Below are positions 11,033 to 21,967 of a DNA stretch of 64,000 bases, in pieces. The translations under genes were made by a program, and so were the position numbers. Each line of letters begins with the position of its first letter. Within the stretch, counting starts at the first letter, position 1. Origin of the DNA: Zasmidium citrigriseum (lineage: Eukaryota; Ascomycota; Dothideomycetes; Mycosphaerellales; Mycosphaerellaceae); NCBI GenBank assembly GCA_002786025.1, contig NHNW01000006.1, positions 372,001 to 436,000 on the forward strand. Direction: 5' to 3'. Below the pieces are notes generated by a model, which searched no databases, was not told the DNA's origin, and saw nothing but the letters and a program-made list of their open reading frames with translations.

Positions 11033-13387
11033 GATGGACGAGCGATGGTGGAGACCGCAGAAGGCAGGACGGGAGCAGAGATCTTATCTGATCAGGATCA
11101 TGTTGTTCGTTGAAAGTAGCTCGGATCTAGCCATGCTGGCGGCCATGTGGGAGTGGGAACGGGCAACAAGGACGCATGCACTGGCGCCGAGAGAGTTTGT
11201 CCAGCGGGCGCTGAGGCTTCTTCGAGAACAGCAGGCAATTCGGCAAGCGCGAGAATTAGGAAATCGACTTCTTCGATCACAAGACCCAGACCGGTCTCGG
11301 GCACTGTGCTGTGGCAGCGCTAAGTGAATGTTGGGCTAGATCAAAGCATCAGATAAGATGATCAGATTGGCGGATCTGTCCGCCAAGGCCGCCACTCAAA
11401 CTCAGCGCTCAATGTGGCCAGTAATGCGCGTCGAATGCAGTGGCCGAGAAGCAAATAAGATTTTGCAAGCATTCGCGAGAAAGCGAACAAGATCACCAAG
11501 AACCCCGCAAGGAAGCTGAGGTCTGCGGCAACAGCATGGGATGTTGAGTGACTTGTTGTCAAATCTGCGCTGGGGATTGGTGGCACCGGTTCGGCGGTGC
11601 TGCACGACGGGCTGCGAAGACGGGCGGTGGTATGTGTCCACTGCCTCGGAAAGGCCCTGCGTGGGAACGATGATGGTGCAATAAAATCTCTGTGCAAGTT
11701 CGCATCCGGTCGAAAGCTATTTCCTGAAACTTCGAGCAGGGCGCATCTTGGAGACGGTCTTGTCTTGCTTGGGCGAAAACAAGCGACAGGCCCCAGGCGT
11801 CTGGATGGCGTGGTGTGTTTTGAACACGCCGTGAGATGGAGGCATGCGACTTGTTTGACCAATGCTTGACAGTATGTTTCCAGCTTCTCAGCAGTGGCGG
11901 CCAGCCCACAGCGCTGGCCTCTTTGAACGCAACACAACGCCAGGGCAAGGCTAGTAAACGTGGGCGTCGTTTGTCAGATTATGTGCAACCTCAAAGAGGA
12001 TACCCTCCGGCGGCGTAGGTTGGAGGGCAGAACGTGTGCTGTCGCGGGCTGAACCATGCAATACATACGGAGTTCGCCACTGCCAGCCTCGTCGACGGAT
12101 GAGTGCCGCTCGTTGGTCGCGCATCGTCCGACATCGACTCGGCTGGTGCGAGAGCCTCTTGTTGACTGCAATAACCGTGATTGCCGCTCGGAGGGTGCAT
12201 GAAGGCGCAAGTTTGGCTGGCACGTGGTCTAGACAGGCTCGACGAGCTAAAGATCTTGAACGAGCTGCTCGTAAAGTTTCTCTAGTAGGCACGGCATTAG
12301 ATATTGCGTGCATCTTTGGGAATAGCCAATGTTGAGTCGGGACATGCGCGGGTCGTGTGGCATGGAATGGTGGCTGGATAATGTCGAATAGCGTAGACCG
12401 GATTGTGGAGTAAGAGGATACTCGGTAGCTCTTATTCACGGCGTGCGGTGATAGACCAGCATTGTATTGCTAATAGTCCCGGAGAGGAAGCATCCGGTCT
12501 TCAACATCCTCTCAGAACTTCGCATTCGCAACTCTGTCTCAACGTCGATCCCGTGTCTTCGAAGGCACGTACTCTGCGATCCCTGCGGTCCCCAGTTTCC
12601 TCACGAAGGATTGAGCTTGTTCGAAGCCACTCAAGGCCTTGAGGCCATTCAGTCATCCGCGGACAGCACACCTGGCAATATGAGCGGAAGGTAAAAGCAG
12701 GAGGGCGGCGCTCCAACATTCGCCTCTGACGCGAATTCAAGCTGAACTCGCCCATCAGGCCATCCAGGAACCATGCTGTATACTGCCAAGATGATTCTTA
12801 CTAGGCACGATCTTGTGGTAATCTCGGGCTTGTGGTGTCGTCGAAGTGATGGAGGCCAGCTCGATCCGAGTCAAAGTCGGTATCCAGACTAGTCAACGGC
12901 TTGGGCCAACCATCTAGAATCAGGCGGTCGATGCAAAGTGTTGACTCCTTCGAAGCGTCAGTTGCCCGAATAGCTGTCGAAGAAGCGGGTGATGTCGAGC
13001 ATTGCATCTTGAATGAGGATGGATGGAAGCGTGGGACCTCCTGAGGCGTTGAAGTGTTGTCCGGGAATCCGAAAGCGAAGGCCGAAGTTCTGCCGTCACA
13101 ACTCCAAACTTGGGGCAGCGACGACACTCCTTCCTTCTTCTCTCACCAACACACCTTCGAGCAAGGCAAGAACAACGAAGCAGGTCAAGTATCTCTTTCC
13201 TTTCGCAGTCTGGCACCGAGTCATTCTCTCCATTTCTTCAGGCAAGAAGAGTGCGTCGCGTCCAAGTCGCGCGCAAGGCGGCCATCGAAAGACTGAACTA
13301 CACCTTTCCTTCGATCACGACATCCAACTGAACTTCCATCTCTCGCGACCACTTCAGACCAACCATTGACGAAGAGCCGACTTCAAC
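11033..13387. other. intergenic, 2.35 kb
   Basis: Contains the ferric reductase promoter at its left end. Open frames of up to about 190 codons occur on both strands (for example 11362-11937 minus), but none shows a domain, convincing codon pattern or splice structure. The right part (about 12460-13300) has short frames that could be remnants, including an ILSELRIR string reminiscent of fungal F-box-like orphans. Nothing here can be called. Confidence 0.5.
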
Positions 13388-14251
13388 ATGCCGTCTCTCA
13401 GCATGACTCTTGCTTGGGCGATGCCAGTCGACATCGTTGCTCTTGGCACCAACCTGCACGCGTACGCCAAACTTCAGTCAACCATCAACACACTGCGTCT
13501 ATGCCATCGCTACGGGGGTACCAGTGCCGCAATCACACGTCTGCCAGTCGAGCTTCTCAACTGCGTCGAAGACATTCTGATGGAGGACAAGCGCGAGGGC
13601 ATCCGCAAGCGGTGGCACCAGGAACATCAGTGTTTCACCAGCCAATGCTCCACTATGGATCACTACAGCGAAGCCGACTTGGACGAAATCAGAGATGAGA
13701 TGCGCGAGTCTGATTGTGATGACATGTCTGTCGAATCCTACATCGAGAATGACGACTTATCGTTTCAGACCCACATCGACCGCATGTACAGTTGGGAATC
13801 TACGGTCTCGACGCTTTCGGGTATAGAAGCTACTTTGACGAAGGACTTCGGCTTGTCCATGTGGATATCAACTGCCCGATTGCCAGATCCAGCGCAAGAA
13901 GACGACTACTTCCCTGCACAGGTCGTACTGGCATATCTCAAACTGCCGGATGCACCAACCTCGAAACAGAAATTCACGCCATGTGAGCGTGATTACAATA
14001 TTGGCGATCCCGACTTCGTGATTGAGACTGGTTGCGCTGTGGACGTGTTGCAGCACCTGGACCGCCCCAAAGACGCCGAGGCTCGCTTCAAACGAGCCAC
14101 GAGGATTCTCGGACTGAAAGCCCACGAGCACGACAGTCAGAAGGGCCTTGTCATATGTCCCAACAAATTGCCGGAGGACGGGATGCAACAAGACAAGGCA
14201 AACAACAAGGCCTGGCCGCGGCTCTTGACCTTGGTGAAGAATGAGGCATGA
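13388..14251 (+). CDS. hypothetical protein, F-box-like N-terminus
   Basis: Single exon, 287 residues. After a short hydrophobic lead (MPSLSMTLAWAMPVDIVALG), residues about 51-65 read AITRLPVELLNCVEDILME, which resembles the start of an F-box or 2EXR-type helix (LPxELxxxI) common in large lineage-specific families of Dothideomycetes. The middle is acidic (SEADLDEIRDEMRESDCDD), and the C-terminal half has no recognised fold. No signal peptide is convincing. If the F-box reading is right, it would be a substrate adaptor of an SCF ubiquitin ligase, but that is inference from a short motif. Confidence 0.6.
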   Translation: MPSLSMTLAWAMPVDIVALGTNLHAYAKLQSTINTLRLCHRYGGTSAAITRLPVELLNCVEDILMEDKREGIRKRWHQEHQCFTSQCSTMDHYSEADLDEIRDEMRESDCDDMSVESYIENDDLSFQTHIDRMYSWESTVSTLSGIEATLTKDFGLSMWISTARLPDPAQEDDYFPAQVVLAYLKLPDAPTSKQKFTPCERDYNIGDPDFVIETGCAVDVLQHLDRPKDAEARFKRATRILGLKAHEHDSQKGLVICPNKLPEDGMQQDKANNKAWPRLLTLVKNEA

Positions 14252-14531
14252 CTTTCTGAAGGATGTGCGAGAGGGAATTGACACTTGTGCGGCTATCAAA
14301 TGGTAAAGGCACGGTGACAATGAATTGGAACGACGTAATGCGTGGGACGTTTCGCTACAATGGAAAATAGCTCATAATGTGATCACGAAGATGACGACGT
14401 AGAGAATTTGCGGCAAGATTCCGCACTCGATCAATCTTCCTGACTGCGTCACAACTTCAGACTTCACTTTCTCCCAGCACCTTCTACGTCGCGATATCAA
14501 CTCAATCGATGCCTCCATCATCCTCGCCATA

Positions 14532-15854
14532 ATGCCGCCATCCACCTGCGAGATCTGCAAGACAGCTCGCGCCCAGATCCTCCGCCCGAAGAACCACGCC
14601 CGCATCTGCGCACCATGTTTCATTGCGATTTTCGAAGACGAGGTCGCGGAAACTGTCCACTCGACGAACCTATTCCGACCCAGTGAAAGAGTTGCGATAG
14701 GTGCATCAGGTGGAAAAGATAGCACGGTGCTTGCTTCCGTATTGAAGACTCTCAACGACCGACATGGCTGGGGACTCGACTTGATACTCCTGTCAGTGGA
14801 CGAAGGCATCACGGGCTACAGAGACCACAGCTTAGAGGCGGTGAAGAGACACAGCGCACAATATGGACTGCCATTGAAGATCGTCAGCTACGCCGAGCTG
14901 TACGGCTGGTCGATGGACCAGGTGGTGGCGCAAGTGGGAAAGAAGGGGAACTGCACATACTGCGGCGTGTTCCGACGACAGGCTCTGGATCGAGGTGCGG
15001 CCATGCTTGGTGTGGGGCATGTGGTCACTGGACACAATGCGGACGACGTCGCGGAGACAGTGCTCATGAATCTGCTTCGAGGAGATCTACCCAGACTTGG
15101 AAGAGCAACGAGTATCGTCACAAGCACACCGTCAGCGAAGGCTACAGAGAGTACAGACGGTCAAGTCTCATATACGAATGTGAAACGCTCCAAGCCGCTG
15201 ATGTATGCGTATGAGAAAGAGATTGTGCTATATGCCCACCACAAGAAGCTGGACTATTTCAGTACAGAATGTATCTACAGTCCGGAGGCATTCCGAGGAT
15301 CTGCGAGAACGCTTATCAAGAATTTGGAACGGATCCGACCGGAGAGCATTCTTGATGTGGTTCGCTCTGGCATCGACATGGCGAAGCTTGTGCCAGATGC
15401 GAATGGGAACTGCAAAGGAGCGTGTGGTAGCAGCGATACCACCGAAGCAAAGGGTGCAGAAGACGAGGCAGCAGGTGGCTGTGGCAACGCCAATGGCAAG
15501 TCGAGCGGTGGAGAAATGGCCGAGATGGAGAAGAGACTTCGTCAGGACGAGGCCGCCGCCACGAATGGCCTAGAAACTGAGGTCAAAATGCCATCGAAGG
15601 AGTCCACGAACGGTAAAGGCCACGCTCTCGATCTTGATATGAGCAAGAACACGATCCCGATCCGAACCAAGCAAGAGAAGAGGTCTGGTCGCAAGCAAGG
15701 CCGAGACGGAGCGCCGCCAAAGCAGAAACTTGGGCAGTGCGAGCGCTGTGGTTACCTCTCCTCCCAAGCGGTTTGCAAAGCCTGTGTTCTGCTGGAAGGA
15801 CTCAACAAAGCCCGGCCTCGCACGGAGATCGAAGTATCAGACGCCGGCGTCTGA
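14532..15854 (+). CDS. NCS6: cytoplasmic tRNA 2-thiolation protein 1
   Basis: Ncs6/Ctu1, which adenylates and thiolates the wobble uridine (U34) of Lys, Glu and Gln tRNAs in the cytosol together with Ncs2/Ctu2 and the Urm1 sulfur relay. Single exon, 440 residues. The N-terminal zinc site is [10 protein letters not shown] with ICAPC. The PP-loop ATPase motif is [13 protein letters not shown] (residues about 57-69). The catalytic CxxC is [10 protein letters not shown], followed by [19 protein letters not shown]. The C-terminal zinc motif is [16 protein letters not shown]. An acidic, gene-specific linker of about 120 residues (about 295-415) is longer than in yeast. Converges on the next gene with 147 bp between stops. 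Confidence 0.96.
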   Translation: MPPSTCEICKTARAQILRPKNHARICAPCFIAIFEDEVAETVHSTNLFRPSERVAIGASGGKDSTVLASVLKTLNDRHGWGLDLILLSVDEGITGYRDHSLEAVKRHSAQYGLPLKIVSYAELYGWSMDQVVAQVGKKGNCTYCGVFRRQALDRGAAMLGVGHVVTGHNADDVAETVLMNLLRGDLPRLGRATSIVTSTPSAKATESTDGQVSYTNVKRSKPLMYAYEKEIVLYAHHKKLDYFSTECIYSPEAFRGSARTLIKNLERIRPESILDVVRSGIDMAKLVPDANGNCKGACGSSDTTEAKGAEDEAAGGCGNANGKSSGGEMAEMEKRLRQDEAAATNGLETEVKMPSKESTNGKGHALDLDMSKNTIPIRTKQEKRSGRKQGRDGAPPKQKLGQCERCGYLSSQAVCKACVLLEGLNKARPRTEIEVSDAGV

Positions 15855-16001
15855 GGGCGATTACGAATTGCTATACACGAATCAACGCCTCCATTACCAT
15901 GCGAATGCGAGTGCAACCCAACACCGTCGCTCAAACGGTCAAATCTCGTGATGCAGTCGGAGAGCTCCAGCCATCCTTGTACCAGCAGACACTCTCGGCT
16001 C

Positions 16002-17147
16002 CTACACGGATTTTGCAAATGCAGCTATGCCCTTGATCGCGGCTCTGTGATCCTCTGGTAGCGCCTGCCGGAATATCAGACTTGCACTATGAGTGTGGCC
16101 AAGATTCACATGTGCCGTGGCTTTCACACCTGCCGAACTGAGCTTGCGATAATAGGCGATTCCCTCATCTCTCATCGGATCCAACTCGTTCATGGCGAGG
16201 ACGTGCGGCGGAAGACCATCCATATCTCTGACGGAGGCGTGGTACGGCCAGGCCAGTGGATTCGTCAAGTCCGAGGATCTGGGTGTGTAAACGTGCGCCA
16301 CGTAGGCCTGAAAGTCGACGTTGACGAAGTATCCATGGCATTCGATCAAACTCGGCAGCTCCACCAGCTTTCTGTCTTCCGACCAACTGTACGCGCCGCT
16401 GATCTCTGGCGAGCTGGCGTACACTCCGTCCAGCTTGTAACTCCAGCCTTCTCTGTTCCCCTTCAAGGCCGTTGCAAGCGCCAAATTGGCACCACCTCCC
16501 TCGCCGTTGACCACAAGATTCCGAATGTTCAGATAATCTTTGTTCGAATGGATCCATTGCACTGCCGCACAGCAATCGTCCAAGCCTGCGGGAAATGGAT
16601 TCATACCTTCTTCCGACCAGGCATTCCTGAAGTCGACTGAGATCGCCACCATGCCTTGCGCGGCCAAGGAGATGCACCATCGCTTATGCACTTTGTTCAT
16701 TGTCTTGAGCATCGTCAAATGGCCTGAATGGAGGTAGACGACACCCGGCAATGGACCTCCCCTTAGCTGTGGCCGAAAAATGTGTAGCTTCAGCTTGCGA
16801 TTTCCCGGCCCATCAATTGTCTCTACCTCTTCAACCACATCCAATTCCAGCGCATCTTGTGGCAAATCATTGGGCAAGGTATCATACAGCTGCTCGAATC
16901 CAGATTCTGCTTCTGCCATACTTCTCCCCAGGTCTTCTACAGACGAGTTCGGGCTCAAAGTTGCCAGCGAAGGAGGCGCTCGATTTCTTTCGATACCGTA
17001 CTCCGCCATCGTCTCGATGAGTTTGGCGTTCGCTCGAGGATCTTGGAACAGCTCCATTTTTGAATCGCCGAGCCTGCCAGGAGGTTTGTATCTGGATCTC
17101 ATTTCCGCCATCTTTGCCTTGCTAGGTTTCCTCTCTTTGTTGGCCAT
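16002..17147 (-). CDS. HSL-type alpha/beta hydrolase lacking the catalytic serine
   Basis: Member of the alpha/beta hydrolase-3 (hormone-sensitive-lipase-like) family, 381 residues from the Met at 17147. Where active members have HGGG, this reads LHSGH (140-143), and the nucleophile elbow GESGG reads GEGGG (215-219), with Gly217 in place of Ser. The acid (ELDPMRDEG, Asp323) and the His (LGHTHSAS) are kept. The DNA at 16484-16503 supports the Gly codon. It is therefore probably a non-hydrolytic member, or one with altered chemistry. The frame stays open up to 17270, adding MRQMLRNSVSIPHRLTRLFR; because a gtaagt donor and ctttcag acceptor lie there, that part may be a 5' UTR intron rather than a leader peptide. 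Confidence 0.8.
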   Translation of the reverse strand: MANKERKPSKAKMAEMRSRYKPPGRLGDSKMELFQDPRANAKLIETMAEYGIERNRAPPSLATLSPNSSVEDLGRSMAEAESGFEQLYDTLPNDLPQDALELDVVEEVETIDGPGNRKLKLHIFRPQLRGGPLPGVVYLHSGHLTMLKTMNKVHKRWCISLAAQGMVAISVDFRNAWSEEGMNPFPAGLDDCCAAVQWIHSNKDYLNIRNLVVNGEGGGANLALATALKGNREGWSYKLDGVYASSPEISGAYSWSEDRKLVELPSLIECHGYFVNVDFQAYVAHVYTPRSSDLTNPLAWPYHASVRDMDGLPPHVLAMNELDPMRDEGIAYYRKLSSAGVKATAHVNLGHTHSASLIFRQALPEDHRAAIKGIAAFAKSV

Positions 17148-18757
17148 CGTAAAAGTCGCAGTGGAGGCCGCTCTCATATACCCCTTGGCGTCGTGCCTGA
17201 AAGAAGCCTTTCGAAACAATCGAGTCAAACGATGTGGAATACTTACTGAGTTTCTCAGCATTTGCCGCACCTAGGGGCATGCCACTGTTCAAATATCTCG
17301 ATTACTCTTCCAGCTCTCGGCAGGCCCATAGCCAGAACGGCTAGAATCATTGCCCACCAGCCTGCGCTTCCCGGAGTGCGCAGAACCCATCTGCCTAGAC
17401 TCTGTCAGGTCTACAGGCGCAGAACACCGACCGTCGGCAGGCTATGGGAACTTCTCTCTCCGGCCAGCCAAGCGACCGCAAGCCTCGATACATTACGCAC
17501 CGCAACCGCACCGCCAGGCTCCTCGTGAGCACGGCGGCGTGGATTCTTTCGCCAACCGCATCAGCCAGCTCGCACAAAGCACCGCACCAACAGTGAAAGT
17601 GGCATGTGGTACCTGGCGATCATTACGTAGGGTCTGCAGGATCGCAGCCCGCACTTCAAGGGTGCAGCTCAAACGCGCGAACTGCGATCCGTGGATGCGC
17701 GCAGGACTGCGGACATTTAGGTGCGTTACGGCCGACGAGCGGCACCGTGGTCTCTACTCATCATGTATCGCTCTACTACAATCTCTCCGTCTTTCTGCCT
17801 GCGTACCTGCGCTTCGCCTCATTTTCTGGGCAAACGTCGTCATTCGTTCCATCGAGATTGTTTCCTCCTTGTAGTAAGGCCATATGCGGCTGAATAATCA
17901 CTTTCTCTGCTTTGCTGCGCTATAAGCAAGACTGCTGAGCTTCCGCGGCCTCCGTGTAATCCTCACACTACTACTTCCTACTTGGGTAACGAGTCCAGTG
18001 ATCCTTGGCAGGAACGGAATGGGTGCTGTTCGAGAAGCGCAGTCGGACGAAAGAATCCGTCAAGGGACAGGATGTGACAAGCTGCATTCTAGATTCGACT
18101 CGTGGAATGACGCCTGGAACGAGCTGGAGTTTCTCGCGCGTAAGGAAGGATGGTGGCGATGTCGTTGCGATCCTTTTCTTGGCTACTGTCAGACAGAGCC
18201 GCATGCATGCACGTAAACTGTATATGCAACTCATCTTCCCTTATGCGAAGATTCCAGGCACCAGAGAAAGCTCGAGATATCTCTGGTTTGTTCGCTTCGG
18301 AGACTCCGCCTTCTTCGTTCTTTTCAGCTCTTCATTTCTGGGCAAGGGTTTTGATCTTCGTTCGTTTGTTGACTGAGTACTCGTATGCTTGTTTCGGCCG
18401 CGAGTGCGATGGTGAGGCGGCGTAATTGCTCCGCCGAGTTGACGAGTTCGCGTTTTCTTGGGAGCATCAAGATGTCCGATTCAAGTGTATCTCCGGGGGC
18501 TATTCGCCGTTTTTGCGGAGGTGCAAGAAAAGAGGAGGGGCACAGTATACAACAAGGACTTTCGCTTCGCCGTAAGGGCATTACATGCGATGGGAGCAGC
18601 ACCACTCCTGCCACTTCGATGGATGACTATAGTACAAGGGTATCATTATCTCTCCTTCCTCTTCAACATTTTTTCAGACAAGATTTTTGGACAATCCTTT
18701 CCAGAGGATTCGCTTTGCAACGCTAAGAAATGGCAAGAATTGACAGTATAGATCTCC
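17148..18757. other. intergenic, 1.6 kb
   Basis: Holds the 5' region of the HSL-type hydrolase and the 3' region of the large disordered protein gene. A frame at 17350-17874 (plus, 174 codons) has no recognisable domain and I do not call it. The right end is T-rich, as expected of a 3' UTR. Confidence 0.5.
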
Positions 18758-21700
18758 TCAAGAGTTCATGACTTCGCTCAGGGGTCCTCCGCTAGGCCTT
18801 GTGGCTACTCGCTTCTTCGTGCGGAGACAGTCGCTGCCTCCGCCCAGGTCTTTCCACGCAGCCAGGACGTCTTCGCCGGCGCTGGTGATGCTCATCAAGC
18901 TGGCGTGCTTGTTGATGGCGTGGCCTTCCATCGCGGCTTCGATGGTGTTGAGTTGGGAGAGTGGTGGGGGAAGAGGCTTCTTCTTCTCAATATTGAGGCT
19001 ATGGGCAGGTGGTGTCCCGCTTAGATTGATGACGTGAGCCACTTGAGCGGTGGCCGCAACAGTTGATGGTGTCGAGCGTGAGTATTCAGTATCCGGCGTT
19101 TGTGCGCTGACCTGGCGGCTTTGAGGCGTCAGGGGCTTGGGTGCAGCAGCGGCGGCACTGATGATAGAGGAAAAGGGGGAAATGGGCGACATGGTGGACA
19201 TGGACGGCGAGCTCGTGAAGGCCGAGACAAGGGTCTGTGTTCGCTGCAGCGAGTTTGGATCTGCGAACTCTGCGCCAGGTTTGTTGGGTAGAAGAGGAGT
19301 GTAGTGCTCTTCTTCGGTCGAGCGTGTGTGTTCTCCATCGTTGGTGGAGTCCTTTCTCGAGAGGAAAGTGTGAACGGGCGACTTATCGCGTGGCTCGGCA
19401 TCGTCGTCCATGGATACAGAAGAAAATTTGTGATTGAGCTGCCAGGATTGATCACAGGCATCTCGCTGATGCTTCTTCGCGCGAGCAGGACTGCGCATGG
19501 GAACGGCTGGCGGAGAACGGTCTTCCTCAATCACGGGCGAAGGTGGCATGCTGGCCGGAGTGCGGCTCGACTTTTTCCGCATAGTTTTCAAAGTCGTGTT
19601 GAGCGGCGGCACGGCTCCGTTAGTGGCAATGAAGTGGTCGACTCGCCGCCTGACGGAATCAGAATCGTTATCGTCAGAGGATGAAAGTGTACTTTGCGTG
19701 ATGGCCGGACTTGGACCCGTCGGGGTGTTTGCTGGAGAGTAGACAGTCGCTGGCAAAAGCTCGCCGCTGGGTTCCCGGGACTTGGTAGAACTGGACTTCT
19801 TAGACCTGGGCAGCTCGGTTGACATGGCCATATCTGGTGGATGGGATGAGAGAGGCTGTGGTTGGGACATGCCGAGAAAACGCTCGATCTGAAAACGCTC
19901 ATCGACTTGTTCTTTGCGAATAGCACTCAAATGTCGCCGCATGTCAGAGTCGCTTTGTGTGACTGTAGGAGAGCCTCGTGAGGATGACATTTGGCTGTCG
20001 CGGCGTTCACTTTCCTTCTTTTGAAGTGCCTTCATGGCGCTCTTCTGCGCAGTCTCTGTGCGGCGTGCCAGGCGTTGCTGCTCAGTCTGCAGGGCCAACT
20101 GGTAGCCTTCAGTGAATGACATCTGCTGCATCATGGCACGCTTGCGGCGCATGAGATCGAGCAGCATCATTTCTTCTTCAGTGACTGCCATCATGTGTGC
20201 AGCGTCCTGCTGAAGATCGCCGGATGGACTGCTACGAAGCGGCTGCTCGCTGTTGCTGTTGCTCGTTGCACTCGATTCCATACTGAGTCCGTTCAAACGT
20301 CGTAGGGCTACTTGCTCGGCGGTGGGATGCATTGGCTCTTGTGGCGGGACAGGGAGAGGCTTTTGCGCCTGCTGAGGCGTGGTATTCGAGACTGAGGTCC
20401 TCGATGAACTTCGTTTCGTCTCCATTTCCTTGCTTTCATGGCTGAGGCTGCGAATGGCTTGCAACTGCTGAGGTCTCTGATGCAACTTGTGTACTCCCAT
20501 TCGTGACGCAGCTCCAACGGTGACATTGCGGTAATCCATTATGCTGTCCCGAATGGCGGGGCGATTCTTGACATGGCTTCCTGAAGAGTTGTCTTCAATG
20601 TCTTCATCGTATTCCGAGTCCGAAAGCGACAGTACACTCTGTCCAGCGCGCGAGTTGCTTCCTCTGCTCTCTGCAGCAGGCGGCTGGGGTTGACCCAGGT
20701 GCGAAGATTGGATGCTGTCCCATGAATGGCATTCACTCGTACTACGGTACCTGCTCAAATCGCGCTCCTGCGTCCTCTCCCACGCCTGTCGCTCGTCACG
20801 AATAGGATCCAATGACCTGGTCTGTTGGACGGGCTGCTGAATAGGTGGCTGCACAGGTTGCTGCTGTACAGGTTCCTGAATGAATTTGTAACTCGCGCGC
20901 GAGATTTCTCTGCTCGGTGGATGATATGCTGGAGGTTGGATCTCATCAGCTGGAAGCTCCTGCGGCTCAGGGCCATCATCAACGGGCTCTTCGTCCTCTT
21001 CCTCATCGTCGTCCGTATCCAGAAAGGCATCAAACCAATTTTGAATACCCTTCGGCGGCCTGCGGACGTTGGTCTTGTGTTGGTCGAAAATGTCCTCATC
21101 AAAGCCTCGATTCTTGCCGGCAACTCCTGACGCCCCGGTGGAGGGCCTCACAGACGATGCATCTAACACCTTCGATTTCTTCGAATGGAGATCCTGTGCT
21201 TCCGAGGGTAGAGGCGGCAGTGGGTAGTCGGCACGGTCGGTCATTGCAGACGGCGAGTGCTGCAGTCTCGAAGGGGATAGTAGACGTCCAGTGGAGGGTC
21301 GTGGTTGGGGAAAAAGCTGTACCAGGTCCAATTTTCGCGGTCGGGTGGTGTGGCCGGTCGTCTTGCTGCGGCGGGAGACCTCGTGTTGCTTCATGGCGGT
21401 CAGTGACTGCCGTCGTTGGGGTGTCTCGCCGATGTTGTCGAAGATGGTGGGCGCTCCCTTGTGGAGGGCCATATCACGAACGGCAGAGTCGGCTGTCTGG
21501 TTTCGCAACCAAGAGGGCTGCTCTGACGGGTCGTAATATGCCGGCAGGTTCGCATCAGACGGTTCCCGGCGTAGGCGATCCGGGGTATGGTTGTTGCCAT
21601 GTTGTGTTGGTTGATAAAGTTTGCTGTCACTGGGATATAGGTCATCGGGAGACCATGGGACCCATTTCCCACCACCCGCAGCACCGCCCGCATGTGTCCA

Positions 21701-21967
21701 TGACAGCTCCTCTTGCATTCGTGACAACGCCTCGATCGCCTTGTCTTCGTCGTTGGGCACGCGCTCGTATGGGCTTCGAGAACGGCGTTGGTAGGCGTGG
21801 GCGTTGGCGTTGGTGTTCTGGTTGCTGCGAGTATTGACCTTCACCGTGGCTCCCAGCAGCTTCTCCGCCTTGATGGGAATCTTTGCCTCGCCCAGCTGGA
21901 GGACAACATCGGCCGTGGTGGCATTGGGGGCTTCCTCACTTGTTCCCTGTCGATTGCTGAATCGCAT
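18758..21967 (-). CDS. large disordered hypothetical protein
   Basis: Single exon, about 1,069 residues from the Met at 21967 (MRFSNRQGTSEEAPNATTAD); the frame is open to a further Met at 22102. Most of the protein is low complexity, rich in S, P, Q, R and E. Features visible in order: a short ordered N-terminus (VVLQLGEAKIPIKAEKLLG), a Trp-containing segment (KWVPWSPDDLYPS), an acidic patch (DDDEEEDEEP), a Gln/Pro repeat (PVQQQPVQPPIQQPVQQ), and one likely coiled coil (EEEMMLLDLMRRKRAMMQQM, then a Q/R/A-rich helix). Many SP/TP sites and RxxS motifs suggest heavy phosphorylation. The architecture resembles fungal cell-polarity or signalling scaffolds, but no function can be assigned. Confidence 0.75.
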   Translation of the reverse strand: MRFSNRQGTSEEAPNATTADVVLQLGEAKIPIKAEKLLGATVKVNTRSNQNTNANAHAYQRRSRSPYERVPNDEDKAIEALSRMQEELSWTHAGGAAGGGKWVPWSPDDLYPSDSKLYQPTQHGNNHTPDRLRREPSDANLPAYYDPSEQPSWLRNQTADSAVRDMALHKGAPTIFDNIGETPQRRQSLTAMKQHEVSRRSKTTGHTTRPRKLDLVQLFPQPRPSTGRLLSPSRLQHSPSAMTDRADYPLPPLPSEAQDLHSKKSKVLDASSVRPSTGASGVAGKNRGFDEDIFDQHKTNVRRPPKGIQNWFDAFLDTDDDEEEDEEPVDDGPEPQELPADEIQPPAYHPPSREISRASYKFIQEPVQQQPVQPPIQQPVQQTRSLDPIRDERQAWERTQERDLSRYRSTSECHSWDSIQSSHLGQPQPPAAESRGSNSRAGQSVLSLSDSEYDEDIEDNSSGSHVKNRPAIRDSIMDYRNVTVGAASRMGVHKLHQRPQQLQAIRSLSHESKEMETKRSSSRTSVSNTTPQQAQKPLPVPPQEPMHPTAEQVALRRLNGLSMESSATSNSNSEQPLRSSPSGDLQQDAAHMMAVTEEEMMLLDLMRRKRAMMQQMSFTEGYQLALQTEQQRLARRTETAQKSAMKALQKKESERRDSQMSSSRGSPTVTQSDSDMRRHLSAIRKEQVDERFQIERFLGMSQPQPLSSHPPDMAMSTELPRSKKSSSTKSREPSGELLPATVYSPANTPTGPSPAITQSTLSSSDDNDSDSVRRRVDHFIATNGAVPPLNTTLKTMRKKSSRTPASMPPSPVIEEDRSPPAVPMRSPARAKKHQRDACDQSWQLNHKFSSVSMDDDAEPRDKSPVHTFLSRKDSTNDGEHTRSTEEEHYTPLLPNKPGAEFADPNSLQRTQTLVSAFTSSPSMSTMSPISPFSSIISAAAAAPKPLTPQSRQVSAQTPDTEYSRSTPSTVAATAQVAHVINLSGTPPAHSLNIEKKKPLPPPLSQLNTIEAAMEGHAINKHASLMSITSAGEDVLAAWKDLGGGSDCLRTKKRVATRPSGGPLSEVMNS

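Noticed and set aside
11362..11937. 191-codon minus-strand frame
   Set aside because: No recognisable domain or codon periodicity; overlapping frames of similar length exist on the opposite strand.
20917..21837. 306-codon plus-strand frame
   Set aside because: Antisense shadow of the large disordered protein; repetitive and without family resemblance.
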